Program-made: the position numbers and the translations under genes
DNA from: Streptomyces tsukubensis
Lineage (GTDB): Bacteria > Actinomycetota > Actinomycetes > Streptomycetales > Streptomycetaceae
Reading direction: 5' to 3'
Length of the DNA stretch: 64,000 nt
Assembly: GCF_003932715.1 (NCBI RefSeq)
Contig: NZ_CP020700.1
Span: 3,246,501 to 3,310,500 of the forward strand
Shown here: positions 1 through 8,166 of the stretch, piece after piece
Layout of the letters: each line of letters opens with the position of its first letter
How positions within the stretch are numbered: the first letter of the stretch is position 1
Notes under the pieces: generated by a model
Databases searched by the model: none
The model's input: the letters and a program-made list of their open reading frames with translations, nothing else
What the model was told of the DNA's origin: nothing

Positions 1-883
1 CGGCGGTGTAGTCGGGCAGCAGCTCGGGCCATTCGGGGATGCCCTCGGGGCGCGGGAACGTGTCGTGGTAGCGGAAGAGCAGCGACTGGAGGTAGTTGAG
101 CCCGCCGGAGACGGCGATCTCGACGGCCTTGTCGTGGGTCTCCGCGCAGATCGCGGTGGAGGTCACCATGACGTTGTCGTTGACGAAGGCGCCGACGGGC
201 TCCGCCTCTCCGACCGCCGTCTTGTAGGACTCCAGGACCCACTCCATATCGGAGACCTTCTGGACGCTGAAGCCGAGGACGCCGAGGCCCTTCCGTCCGG
301 CCATGGCGTACGAGGGCGGCGAACCCGCCGCGTACCACATGGGCGGATGGGCCGCCCCGTACGGCTTGGGGAGCACCTTCCGCGGCGGCAGGGACCAGTG
401 GCGGCCGGTGAAGCCCTCGTATTCGTCCTGCAGCCACATCTTCGGGAACTCCGCGATCGTCTCCTCCCACATCTCCTTGGTGTGGTTCATATCGGTGATG
501 CCGGGGAGGAAGCCGAGGATCTCGTGGCTGCCCGCGCCGCGTCCGGAGCCGAATTCGAACCGGCCCTCGGAGAGGTGGTCGAGCATCGCGACCTTCTCCG
601 CGACCTTGACCGGGTGGTTGACGGGGGCGAGGGGGTTGAAGATGCCGGAGCCGAGGTGGATGCGGTCGGTGGCGTGGGCGAGGTAGCCGAGGAAGACGTC
701 GTTGGCGGAGAGGTGGGAGTACTCCTCCAGGAAGTGGTGCTCGGAGGCCCAGGCGTATTTGAAGCCGGCCCGGTCGGCGGCGACGATGTACTCGGTCTCC
801 TCCATGAGCGCCTTGTGCTCGGCGAGCGGGTCGGTCTCGGCGCGCTTTCCGACGTATCCCTGTACGAAGATCCCGAATTCCAC
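1..883 (-). CDS. LLM-class flavin-dependent oxidoreductase (3' end outside window)
   Basis: Luciferase-like TIM-barrel monooxygenase/oxidoreductase, about 294 residues visible; the C-terminus runs off the window edge. The protein starts MEFGIFVQGYVGKR and carries LLM hallmarks: an early WASEHHF stretch, HLGSGIFNP, a KVAMLDHLSEGRFEFGSGRG segment and a PPMWYAAGSP strand. The GTG at 883 is preceded by GAGGA at a reasonable distance. Such proteins use FMN or F420; the cofactor cannot be decided here. Two copies of the CTGAC-N5-GTCAG operator lie upstream at 1039 and 1099, so it probably belongs to the same regulon as the next LLM-SDR operon but is transcribed separately. Its substrate is unknown. 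Confidence 0.85.
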   Translation of the reverse strand, partial: MEFGIFVQGYVGKRAETDPLAEHKALMEETEYIVAADRAGFKYAWASEHHFLEEYSHLSANDVFLGYLAHATDRIHLGSGIFNPLAPVNHPVKVAEKVAMLDHLSEGRFEFGSGRGAGSHEILGFLPGITDMNHTKEMWEETIAEFPKMWLQDEYEGFTGRHWSLPPRKVLPKPYGAAHPPMWYAAGSPPSYAMAGRKGLGVLGFSVQKVSDMEWVLESYKTAVGEAEPVGAFVNDNVMVTSTAICAETHDKAVEIAVSGGLNYLQSLLFRYHDTFPRPEGIPEWPELLPDYTA

Positions 884-1038
884 GGGTGGTTCACCGTCCT
901 CGGTTCTGGAGGTTCTGGGTCCCGGCGGGGTTCGTGCGCGATGGTGTCGGCTCCCGGGCGCTCTCGTTCCGGGCCTTCCCGGTGGTGCGGCGGCCCGGCG
1001 CTCCGGCATCCGCCGCATCCATCCCCGACCCACCACAA

Positions 1039-1053
1039 CTGACACATCGTCAG
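1039..1053. promoter_or_regulatory. Regulon operator, copy 1 (perfect arms)
   Basis: CTGAC-ACATC-GTCAG, a perfect 5-bp inverted repeat with a 5-bp spacer, in the gap upstream of the LLM oxidoreductase that starts at 883 on the minus strand. The same architecture recurs at eleven other places in this window, nearly always just in front of a start codon. TetR-type repressors commonly bind palindromes of this size; the cognate regulator is not identified. Confidence 0.7.
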
Positions 1054-1098
1054 ATAACTGCGGTCGACTGTTCCACCGCCCCTCCGCGACGTCAATAG

Positions 1099-1113
1099 CT
1101 GATGGTGCGTCAG
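1099..1113. promoter_or_regulatory. Regulon operator, copy 2
   Basis: CTGAT-GGTGC-GTCAG, one mismatch in the left arm, 60 bp (centre to centre) from copy 1. The right flank (AGATA) resembles other copies. It lies between the stop of the SDR gene (1136) and the LLM gene (883), so it serves the LLM gene together with copy 1. Confidence 0.65.
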
Positions 1114-1135
1114 ATACATTCGGTACGGGACGGGG

Positions 1136-1993
1136 TCAGACCGCGGTGACCCCGGCCAGCCAGCCCCCGTCGATGACGATCGGCTGCCCGGTGATGTACG
1201 AGGAGTCCTCGCAGCTCAGGAAGAGCACCAGCCGGGCGATCTCCTCCGGCCGCCCGGCCCGGCCCAGCGGCACCAGCTTGCGGTAGAGCGCCGCGGCCGA
1301 CTCACGGGCCTCCTCGGGATCGGCGCGCGGGTTGAGCACGGTCGGGTCGGTCATCGGGGTGTCCACCGCCCCCGGGCAGACCGCGTTCACCCGGATACCC
1401 TTGGCCGCCAGTTCCAGTGCCGCGACCCGGGTCAGCCCGATCACCGCGTGCTTGGAGGCGGTGTACGCGCCCAGATATGCCATGCCCGTCATACCCGCGT
1501 ACGAGGCGATGTTGACGATCGTGCCGCCGCCGGCCGCCTCGATCTCGGGCGCCACGGCCTTGATGCCGAGGAAGACCCCGACCTGGTTGACCTGGGTGAT
1601 CTCCTGGAACTCGGCCGCCGGGGTGCGGACCAGTCGGTTGAAGCGCGATACGCCCGCGTTGTTGACCAGTCCGTCGATCCGCCCGAACCGGTCCTTGGCG
1701 GTGGCGACGGCGGCCGCCCAGTCCTCCTCCCGGCTCACGTCGAGCCGGACGTAGACCGCGGTCTTCTCGCCCAGGTCGGCGGCGACGGCCGCGCCCTGCT
1801 CGTCGAGGATGTCCCCGAGGACGACCCGGGCGCCCTCGGCGGCGAAAAGCCGGGCTTCCGCCTCGCCCTGTCCGCGCGCGGCCCCCGTGATCAGCACGGT
1901 CCGCCCGGCCAGCTTCCCGCCGCCCGCGCCCCCGCCCGTATCCGTACCCGCGTCCGTACCCGTACCCGCGTCCGTACCCGTACCGCTGCTCAT
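1136..1993 (-). CDS. SDR family NAD(P)-dependent oxidoreductase
   Basis: Classical short-chain dehydrogenase, 285 residues from the ATG at 1993, which has GGGAG eight bases upstream; an upstream ATG at 2008 overlaps that ribosome site and is less likely. Visible motifs: TGAARGQG cofactor loop, NNAG, the catalytic Ser in NIASYAG and YTASK with the catalytic Tyr and Lys, and a C-terminal YITGQPIVIDGGW typical of 3-ketoacyl reductase/steroid-dehydrogenase-like members. The N-terminus before the Rossmann fold is a Gly/Thr/Asp run encoded by a CGTACC/CGCGTC minisatellite. Only 22 bp separate it from the upstream LLM gene (stop at 2016), so the two form an operon under the operator at 2999. It probably oxidises or reduces a hydroxyl/keto group in the regulon pathway. 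Confidence 0.88.
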   Translation of the reverse strand: MSSGTGTDAGTGTDAGTDTGGGAGGGKLAGRTVLITGAARGQGEAEARLFAAEGARVVLGDILDEQGAAVAADLGEKTAVYVRLDVSREEDWAAAVATAKDRFGRIDGLVNNAGVSRFNRLVRTPAAEFQEITQVNQVGVFLGIKAVAPEIEAAGGGTIVNIASYAGMTGMAYLGAYTASKHAVIGLTRVAALELAAKGIRVNAVCPGAVDTPMTDPTVLNPRADPEEARESAAALYRKLVPLGRAGRPEEIARLVLFLSCEDSSYITGQPIVIDGGWLAGVTAV

Positions 1994-2015
1994 CGGCCCA
2001 TCTCCCAACGTTTCC

Positions 2016-2975
2016 TCAAGGGTTCAGCTGCGGGGCGACCTCGGCGGCGAAGGCGGCCATCTGGTCGGTCAGCTCACGGCAGCTACGGCTGCGGAACCGG
2101 ACCTGTATCTGCGTCACGCCCATATCGGCGTAGGCGCGCAGCGATTCCGCGAGCTCCTCCGGCTTCCCGCTCAGGGTCCGCCGCCCCACCGGCCAACCGG
2201 GCTCGCCCACGTACAGCGGTTCCGCGATGGCGCCGATCTCGGCGGGCGCTTCGATACCGGCCGCCTCCCGCAGCCGCCGCAGCCGGGCGATCTTCGCGGG
2301 CAGTTCGGCGCGGGGGTCGCCCTGCGGCAGCCAGCCGTCGCCCTTGAGCGCGGCCCGGCGCACGGCGGCGGGCGATGAGCCGCCGACCCAGAGCGGTACG
2401 TGCTCCTGGGCGGGCCGGGGACGCTGGCCGAGCCCGGAGAAGGCGAACAGTTCACCCCGGTGCTCCGGGAACTCCTCGGCCCCCAGGGCCGCGCGCAGGG
2501 CGTCGATCGTCTCGTCGAGCACCCGTCCGCGCCCGTCGAAGTCGGCGCCGACCGCCTCGAACTCCTCCCGGACGTGCCCGGCCCCGACCCCGAGGACCAG
2601 CCGTCCGCCGGAGAGGTGGTCCAGGGTGGCGTACTGCTTGGCGGTGATCAGCGGATGGCGCAGCCCGGCCACCGCGACATGGCTGAGCAGCCGGACCCGG
2701 CGGGTGGCGGCGGCCAGGAAGGAGAGCGTGGCGACGGGGTCGTACCAGACGGTCGACATGGCAGCGGCGAGCCGCCGCGGGACAGCGATGTGGTCGCAGA
2801 CGGCGATATAGGCGAAGCCGGTGCGATCGGCGGTACGGGCGACCTCGACGAGCTCCTCGGCCCCGGCGCGGTCCTCCCACGGCTCGGCGTACAGGGTGCT
2901 CTGGGACTGGACGGGAAGCTGCATCCCGTACGAGAGCAGTCCTCGGGGCAGGGTGGGCAGGGTCCGCGCAGGCAT
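2016..2975 (-). CDS. LLM-class F420-dependent oxidoreductase
   Basis: 319 residues from the ATG at 2975 (MPARTLPTLPRGLLSYGMQL). Luciferase-like family, of the F420-using subgroup by overall pattern: an early FAYIAVCDHIAVPR segment, HVAVAGLRHPLITAKQYATL, then GGRLVLGVGAGHVREEFEAVG, and a C-terminal YADMGVTQIQVRF strand. First gene of a two-gene operon with the SDR downstream. A copy of the CTGAC-N5-GTCAG operator lies 24 bp upstream of the start. F420-dependent LLM enzymes typically oxidise alcohols or reduce enones; no substrate can be assigned from sequence. Confidence 0.86.
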   Translation of the reverse strand: MPARTLPTLPRGLLSYGMQLPVQSQSTLYAEPWEDRAGAEELVEVARTADRTGFAYIAVCDHIAVPRRLAAAMSTVWYDPVATLSFLAAATRRVRLLSHVAVAGLRHPLITAKQYATLDHLSGGRLVLGVGAGHVREEFEAVGADFDGRGRVLDETIDALRAALGAEEFPEHRGELFAFSGLGQRPRPAQEHVPLWVGGSSPAAVRRAALKGDGWLPQGDPRAELPAKIARLRRLREAAGIEAPAEIGAIAEPLYVGEPGWPVGRRTLSGKPEELAESLRAYADMGVTQIQVRFRSRSCRELTDQMAAFAAEVAPQLNP

Positions 2976-2998
2976 CCGGCGGCCTCCTCGGCGTGAAT

Positions 2999-3013
2999 CT
3001 GACGGTACGTCAT
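2999..3013. promoter_or_regulatory. Regulon operator, copy 3
   Basis: CTGAC-GGTAC-GTCAT, one mismatch in the right arm, flanked by AAT on the left and ATC on the right, 24 bp upstream of the LLM gene starting at 2975. A repressor bound here would cover the promoter or start region of the LLM-SDR operon. Confidence 0.7.
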
Positions 3014-3114
3014 ATCTCGGCTGGAGCCATCGTGATACCTGGCGGCGCGGGAGACAAGGCCACGCCGCACTCCGGCCGGGCCCGGGTGCGGGACCGGAAG
3101 GAGACGGCCTCGCC

Positions 3115-3870
3115 CTACTCCTCCTCGTCCGGTCCGAGGAAAAGCTCCAGCGCCTCCTCCGTACGGGCCCTGACATAGGCCACGCTGTCGCCCCTGACCA
3201 GGAGATCCGGGCCCGCGTACCAGCGGGTGGGCCGGGCGTCGCCCGGCGGATAGTCCGGGAACGGCAGCCGGACGAGGCCCTCCTCGGCGGCGAGGTCCCC
3301 CACCTCCCCCACCTCCCCCACCTCGCCTTCGTCGTCGACGAGCATGGCCGTCAGCTCCTCCGGCTCGTGGACCGATTCCGCGAGCACGATCTCCACGAAG
3401 CAGTGCGACACCCGCCCGAGCCACGGCTCCCACCGCTCCTCCGACGTGTCCTGGAGGTCGAGCCGGACCACGACCGGCGGGTCGTCGGGGTCCGTACCGT
3501 CGGCACCGCCATCGGCTGCGCGCTCCGGGTCGGCCAGGAGGATGCCCCAGCGGCACACGCCCTGGTTCTCGTCGCGGAAGACCAGCGCCGTCCCCCGCTC
3601 GTCCGTCTCCACCTCCAGCTCCGCGAGCGGGCGCAGCGCGTCGTGGTTGTCGGTGAGGTCGGGCCGCTGCCCGAGCAGGGCGTACGCCTCTTTGAGCGCG
3701 GCCGGGAGCGGCAGCCCGAGCCGCACTTCGGCCGCCGCGATCTCCCCGGCACCGCAGCCGTCCCGCTCGGTGAGCGGCGCGGCGCTCCACTCCGCCGCGA
3801 AGGCCCGGATGAAGTCCCACGCGGCGGCGCGGCCGGCGACCGCGTCCCGTATCCCCGTCACCATGTCCAT
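3115..3870 (-). CDS. SMI1/KNR4 (SUKH)-like protein
   Basis: 251 residues from the ATG at 3870 (MDMVTGIRD). The middle shows the SUKH/SMI1-KNR4 signature: EIAAAEVRLGLPLPAALKEAY, ELEVETD, then a VFRDENQGVCRWGI stretch. SUKH proteins are often immunity proteins of polymorphic toxins or general interaction modules. No toxin gene is next to it, so an immunity role is not supported here. An Asp/Glu-Val-Gly run (GEVGEVGEVGD) is encoded by a 9-bp minisatellite near 3300-3325. It lies divergent from the GNAT gene and tail-to-head with the LLM operon. Confidence 0.7.
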   Translation of the reverse strand: MDMVTGIRDAVAGRAAAWDFIRAFAAEWSAAPLTERDGCGAGEIAAAEVRLGLPLPAALKEAYALLGQRPDLTDNHDALRPLAELEVETDERGTALVFRDENQGVCRWGILLADPERAADGGADGTDPDDPPVVVRLDLQDTSEERWEPWLGRVSHCFVEIVLAESVHEPEELTAMLVDDEGEVGEVGEVGDLAAEEGLVRLPFPDYPPGDARPTRWYAGPDLLVRGDSVAYVRARTEEALELFLGPDEEE

Positions 3871-3989
3871 ACGCGCGACGGTACCGGCCACCACCGACAC
3901 TCCCCCTGACCACCGGAAACCCGGGAGCCCGGTGGCCCCCGGCAGGACCGGGACACATTCCCGAAACACTCCCCGGTGACAATTCCGGC

Positions 3990-4445
3990 ATGAACTTCAC
4001 GATCAAGGACGTGCCCTGGTCCGATCCCGACGCCGTCGCGCTGCGGGACGCCCAGCGGGCCGAGATAGCCGCGATGTACGGCACACCCGACAGTGAGCCC
4101 GGCGCACCACCGTCGGCGGCCGACATCGCCGCCTTCGTGCTCGCGTACGCCCCCGACGGCACCCCCGTCGCCTGCGGCGGGCTGCGGGCGCTCGACGCCG
4201 TCACGGGCGAGGTGAAGCGGATGTACACGACCCCTGCCGCCCGGGGCTCCGGCGCCGCGGCCGCCGTGCTCGAAGCCCTGGAGTCCCGGGCCCGTGACCT
4301 CGGCTGGAGTGCGCTGCGGCTGGAGACGGGCGACCGCCAGCAGGCCGCGGTCCGCTTCTACACGCGCTCCGGCTACACCCCGATCCCCGCGTTCGGACCG
4401 TACCGGGACGCCCCGGAATCCCTCTGCTTCGAACGGGCCCTCTGA
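3990..4445 (+). CDS. GNAT family N-acetyltransferase
   Basis: 151 residues. Contains the acetyl-CoA binding motif A region RMYTTPAARGSGAAAAVLEALESRA, followed by motif B with FYTRSGYTPIPAFGPY. Length matches single-domain GNATs. No Shine-Dalgarno is obvious, so the transcript may be short-leadered or leaderless. Transcribed alone, divergent from the SUKH-like gene. Substrate unknown; amino-group or small-molecule acetylation is the family role. Confidence 0.88.
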   Translation: MNFTIKDVPWSDPDAVALRDAQRAEIAAMYGTPDSEPGAPPSAADIAAFVLAYAPDGTPVACGGLRALDAVTGEVKRMYTTPAARGSGAAAAVLEALESRARDLGWSALRLETGDRQQAAVRFYTRSGYTPIPAFGPYRDAPESLCFERAL

Positions 4446-4703
4446 CCACTTTGTGGGCAGCCGCCCGGGCGGGCGCACCGGAACAGTGACCGCGCCGCGG
4501 GGCGTTGTGCCCACCCGTTCCGCCCCGCGGAATGCCTGCCCACAACGGGGGGGCGAATCCGCATGAGCTTGCGTACGGGTCCCCCGTTGGAGCGGTCATC
4601 GCCCTCCGCCCTCGCACCGGCCCCCGCGCGCCCGGGACCCTTGCCCGGGGACGGGGGTACGACCGGATAACCGGACAACCGGGACAAGGGGGGCGGCAAC
4701 GCC

Positions 4704-5042
4704 ATGACGGAACGGGAATCGGGACCGGACAGCGGGTGGCCGGGGCCCGCACGGGACGTGGAACCGGACGAGGAGTTCGCGGAGCAGGTGGTCCTGGTGG
4801 CCGCCGGGCTCGCCGATCTGGTGCTGAGCACGGTCGGTACGGCGGTCGGCACCGCCGTCGACACCGCGCGGGGCCTGCTGCGCCGCTCCGACACCGGGGA
4901 TCTCGCGGCCGAAGCGGGCCAGGACCTCAGGGCCCGGGGCCGGCTCGCCCTGGACCGCTACACCACCCGGCCACCGGCCCATCTGGAGCTGCTGGCCCGG
5001 CAGTCCCGGTACGCGACCGGCGCCCATGCCCATGACGGCTGA
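4704..5042 (+). CDS. Small protein coupled to a polyprenyl synthase
   Basis: 112 residues, acidic N-terminus (DVEPDEEFAEQ), then an amphipathic or membrane-skirting helix (VVLVAAGLADLVLSTVGTAVGTAV) and a charged C-terminus. No known domain recognised. It overlaps the following polyprenyl synthase start by 17 bp, so the two are almost certainly translationally coupled and may work as partners, for example by tethering the synthase to the membrane. That role is inference. The start ATG is preceded by GGGGGGC. Confidence 0.65.
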   Translation: MTERESGPDSGWPGPARDVEPDEEFAEQVVLVAAGLADLVLSTVGTAVGTAVDTARGLLRRSDTGDLAAEAGQDLRARGRLALDRYTTRPPAHLELLARQSRYATGAHAHDG

Positions 5043-6090
5043 CCGCTACGACCCCGGGGCCTTCAAGCTCCGGGTCGACGGTGCCCTGCGCAGCTTCGTC
5101 GCCGGGGAGGCGGACCGGCTCGTCGCCATCGACCCCGATCTGGCGCCCGTCGCCGAGCAGGTCGAGGCCGCCGTCGCGGACGGCAAGCGGCTGCGCGCCG
5201 CCTTCTGCTACTGGGGCTGGCGCGCGGCCGGACAGCCCGACAGCGATGCGCTGCTGCTGGCCGCCGCGTCGATGGAGCTGGTCCATGCGGCGGCCGTGGT
5301 GCACGACGATCTGATCGACGACAGTCCGCTGCGGCACGGGCGGCCCACCGTCCATATCGCGCTCCGCTCCGGGCTGCGGCAGCGGCAGCGGACGGCGGGT
5401 GCGGCCCGGTCGCTGGCGATGCTGGTCGGGGATCTGCTGATATCGCTGGCCGGGCAGTTGTTCGCCGGCAGCGGGCTGCCCGCCGCCTATCTGGCCCGGG
5501 CCCGCCCCCTGTGGTCGGCGCTGGCCAGGGAGCTGATCGCGGGCGAGTGCCTGGAGATCCTCCGTACCGGCACCCCGCCCGATACGGCGACCTCGCTGAA
5601 GGTGATCCGCTACAAGACCGCCAAGTACACGGTCGAGCAGCCGCTGCTGATCGGCGGCGTGCTCGGGGGTGCGGGCGAGCGGCTGCGGGCGGGCTTCTCG
5701 GCGTACGGGCTGCCGCTCGGTGAGGCCTTCCAGCTCCGGGACGATCTGCTGGGCCTGTTCGGCGACCCGGCCAGGACCGGCAAGGCGGCCCCGGACGATC
5801 TGCGGACGGCCCGGCCCACCGCGCTGCTGGCGGAGACCTGGCGGGCGGCGGACGCGTCCGAACGGGCCGAGCTGCGGGCGCTGCTGGGCCGGGGCCGGTC
5901 CCTGGACGCGGCCGGGGTCGATTCCGTACGGACCCTGATGAACCGGCTCGACGCGCCCGGCCGGATCGAACGGATGATCACCGCCCGGGTCGAGGAGGCC
6001 ACCCGCGCCCTGGACGAAGTCGCCGTACCGCGTCCGGCGGCGGCTGCGCTGGCGGCCCTGGCGCATTCGGCGGCGGTCCGCCAGTTCTGA
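5026..6090 (+). CDS. Polyprenyl (isoprenyl diphosphate) synthase
   Basis: 354 residues. All-alpha trans-isoprenyl diphosphate synthase: VADGKRLRAAFCYWGW, first Asp-rich motif in HDDLIDDS, GDLLISLAGQL, the KTAKYTVEQPLLIGG helix, and a second Asp-rich motif LRDDLLGLFGDPARTGK. It condenses isopentenyl diphosphate onto allylic diphosphates. The residues before the first Asp motif (AAAVV) are small, which would permit a product longer than farnesyl, but chain length is not predictable with confidence. Alternative start MTADRY lies two codons downstream. It is sandwiched between a coupled small protein and an Lcp/MpaB-type oxygenase. Confidence 0.9.
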   Translation: MPMTADRYDPGAFKLRVDGALRSFVAGEADRLVAIDPDLAPVAEQVEAAVADGKRLRAAFCYWGWRAAGQPDSDALLLAAASMELVHAAAVVHDDLIDDSPLRHGRPTVHIALRSGLRQRQRTAGAARSLAMLVGDLLISLAGQLFAGSGLPAAYLARARPLWSALARELIAGECLEILRTGTPPDTATSLKVIRYKTAKYTVEQPLLIGGVLGGAGERLRAGFSAYGLPLGEAFQLRDDLLGLFGDPARTGKAAPDDLRTARPTALLAETWRAADASERAELRALLGRGRSLDAAGVDSVRTLMNRLDAPGRIERMITARVEEATRALDEVAVPRPAAAALAALAHSAAVRQF

Positions 6091-6187
6091 CACCCCCGCG
6101 GCCCGCCCCGGTGCGGCCCGGCGCCGGACACGGACACGGACACGCACACCGGACAACGGACAACGGACACGAGAGGCAGGACGCCCG

Positions 6188-7354
6188 ATGCCGTACCCCT
6201 ATACCGAAGAGTCCCTGAAGGAGCTGCGCAACACCGGTGACGAACTGGCGGACGCCACCGTCGCCGCACTGTTCGAGAGCGGTGACGTCGGGACGTTCAA
6301 CACCCTGATGCGGTACGTCTCCACCGCGGGCTCCCCGCTGCCGGAGGGGCTGCCGGACGTGGCCCGCGAGTATCTGGCGGCGACCGCCGCGCCGCCCGCG
6401 TGGGTCGACTGGGGCGAGATGGAGAAGGCGCGGCTCTTCTTCATCGACAACAACGTCCATATCTCCACGGCGCTGTCGTTCGCCTCGATGCCCGCCTGCT
6501 ACGTCGTACCGCGGGTGGCGAAACTGCTGTCGGCGACGCATTCGCTGGCGTATCCGTCGAAGCGGATGGCGGAGACCGGGCAGTTCGTGGTCTATCTGAT
6601 GCGGCCGGACGCCTTCGAGGCGGGCAGCCGTTTCGTACCGGCGGCGCAGAAGGTACGGCTGCTGCACGCGTCGATCCGCCACCATCTGCTGCGCGAGGGC
6701 CGCTGGGACACGGAGACCGACGGGGTGCCGATCTGCCTGGAGGACATGATCGGCGGGCAGATGTTCTTCTCCATGCTGGTGCTCGACAGTCTGCACCGGC
6801 TCGGCGTCCATATGAGCAACGAGGGCGCGGACGCCTACTACTACGCGTGGCGGGTGGTCGGCGCGATGCTCGGGGTCGACCAGGAGGCGGTGCCGAAGAC
6901 CCTGGAGGAGGCCCGGCAGTTCTCCGATCTCTATATGACCCTGCACATGGGCCCCTCGGAGGACGGCGTCAATCTGACCCGGCAGCTCGTCGAGATGTAC
7001 GAGGAGGTGGTCCCGGGGACGCTCTTCGACCCGATCGTGGGCGCCTTGGTCCGCCATCTGGTCGGGGACACCTGCGGGGACTGGCTGGGGGTGCCGCGCA
7101 CCCCGTGGGACACGGCGGTGAAGGCGGTCCCGCATCTGCTGGGGGTGCTGGAGACCGTCGAGGACCGTTCGCCGTACGGGGCGTGGGCGCTCGACAAGCT
7201 GGGGGATCTGGTGTCGGTCTTCGAACTGTCGGCGCTGACCCGGGGCCGGGTGATGCACTACGCGATCCCGGAGCAGCTGAAGAAGGAGTTCGGGGTGTCG
7301 GGCGGGGTGCCGCCGAAGAAGCGCTGGAGCCCGCCGCCGGTGACGGTCGGCTGA
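6188..7354 (+). CDS. MpaB/latex-clearing (Lcp) family haem oxygenase
   Basis: 388 residues, DUF2236-type. The family includes Lcp rubber oxygenases (b-type haem, oxidative cleavage of polyisoprene) and fungal MpaB (cleaves a farnesyl side chain). Family landmarks visible: RLLHASIRHHLL (about residues 157-168), with a His-x3-Arg arrangement, then PICLEDMIGGQMFFSMLVLDSLHRLG and a C-terminal helical part. No Sec or Tat signal peptide is visible, so unlike secreted Lcp it should be cytosolic or membrane-attached. It follows the polyprenyl synthase by about 100 bp on the same strand, suggesting both act on an isoprenoid. Confidence 0.8.
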   Translation: MPYPYTEESLKELRNTGDELADATVAALFESGDVGTFNTLMRYVSTAGSPLPEGLPDVAREYLAATAAPPAWVDWGEMEKARLFFIDNNVHISTALSFASMPACYVVPRVAKLLSATHSLAYPSKRMAETGQFVVYLMRPDAFEAGSRFVPAAQKVRLLHASIRHHLLREGRWDTETDGVPICLEDMIGGQMFFSMLVLDSLHRLGVHMSNEGADAYYYAWRVVGAMLGVDQEAVPKTLEEARQFSDLYMTLHMGPSEDGVNLTRQLVEMYEEVVPGTLFDPIVGALVRHLVGDTCGDWLGVPRTPWDTAVKAVPHLLGVLETVEDRSPYGAWALDKLGDLVSVFELSALTRGRVMHYAIPEQLKKEFGVSGGVPPKKRWSPPPVTVG

Positions 7355-7422
7355 GCCCCGGGGGCGTACGGCCCCGGAGTGCGCCGTGCGCGGGACCGCC
7401 GCCTCGCGGCCCGTTCGAGGGT

Positions 7423-8016
7423 TCAGGCGCCCGGAGGCAGCAGCCGGGACAGTCCGTAGTGGAAGCGGTCGTCGAAGGAGTCCGTGACCATGAGGTGCTC
7501 ACCGATCCGGGCGAGGGCGGGGTAGCTGCCGGTGGCGACGAGGTCGTGGAACGAGCCGCGGGAACCGTCGGAGGGGGTCTGCTGCTCCTGGGTGAGGCCG
7601 AGGGTGAAGTAGACGATGGACCAGCAGAGGCGGGCGGCGTCCGGTTCGGGGTGTCCGGCGTCCAGCAGGGCGCCGACGATGGTGTCGGCGACCCGCAGGG
7701 TCTTGCCCGTACCGCTGAAGGTACCGGCGACCAGGCGGCCGCCGTCGCGGTGGGCGAGCAGGGCGTCCCGGTAGCGGGTGGCGACGGTTCGGGCCCGCTC
7801 CACGGGTTCGTCGGGCAGGTGGGTGACGTCGACGGAGCCGACGATGTGGTCGGCCATCGTCTCGATGAGTGTCTGCTTCGTCTTCACGTACGAGCTCACC
7901 GAGTTGAGGTGGGAGCCGAGGGTGCGGGCGACCCCGCGCAGCGTCAGCTTGTCGAGGCCGTCGGCTTCGAGCGTGGTGAACGCGGCCGCGATCACATCGT
8001 CCAGCGTCCAGCGCAT
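7423..8016 (-). CDS. TetR family regulator
   Basis: 197 residues. N-terminal helix-turn-helix (LTLRGVARTLGSHLNSVSSYVKTKQTL) and a TetR-class C-terminal ligand domain with long helices. Convergent with the oxygenase gene and upstream, on the same strand, of nothing else. It is the nearest regulator to the double palindrome at 9511-9560 in front of the RidA-SDR operon, for which it is a candidate, but an intergenic gap of 150 bp and its own transcription leave this unproven. Confidence 0.85.
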   Translation of the reverse strand: MRWTLDDVIAAAFTTLEADGLDKLTLRGVARTLGSHLNSVSSYVKTKQTLIETMADHIVGSVDVTHLPDEPVERARTVATRYRDALLAHRDGGRLVAGTFSGTGKTLRVADTIVGALLDAGHPEPDAARLCWSIVYFTLGLTQEQQTPSDGSRGSFHDLVATGSYPALARIGEHLMVTDSFDDRFHYGLSRLLPPGA

Positions 8017-8166
8017 CCTCGTGTCCCGTTCCGCTCTCCGTCACCCACCGGTGATCCGGCGGCTCATGGTACAAGCGGCCTGACCAGGGCGTAGGGCCTG
8101 GGAGGTCCTGCTCAGGGCCCGCCCCGTACCGGCTCAGGGCCTGCTCAGTACCGGCTCAGGGCCTGC

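Noticed and set aside
8090..8166. GGCTCAGGGCCTGCTCA repeats between the TetR and SDR genes
   Set aside because: Short imperfect repeat without clear secondary structure or motif recurrence; nothing functional inferred.
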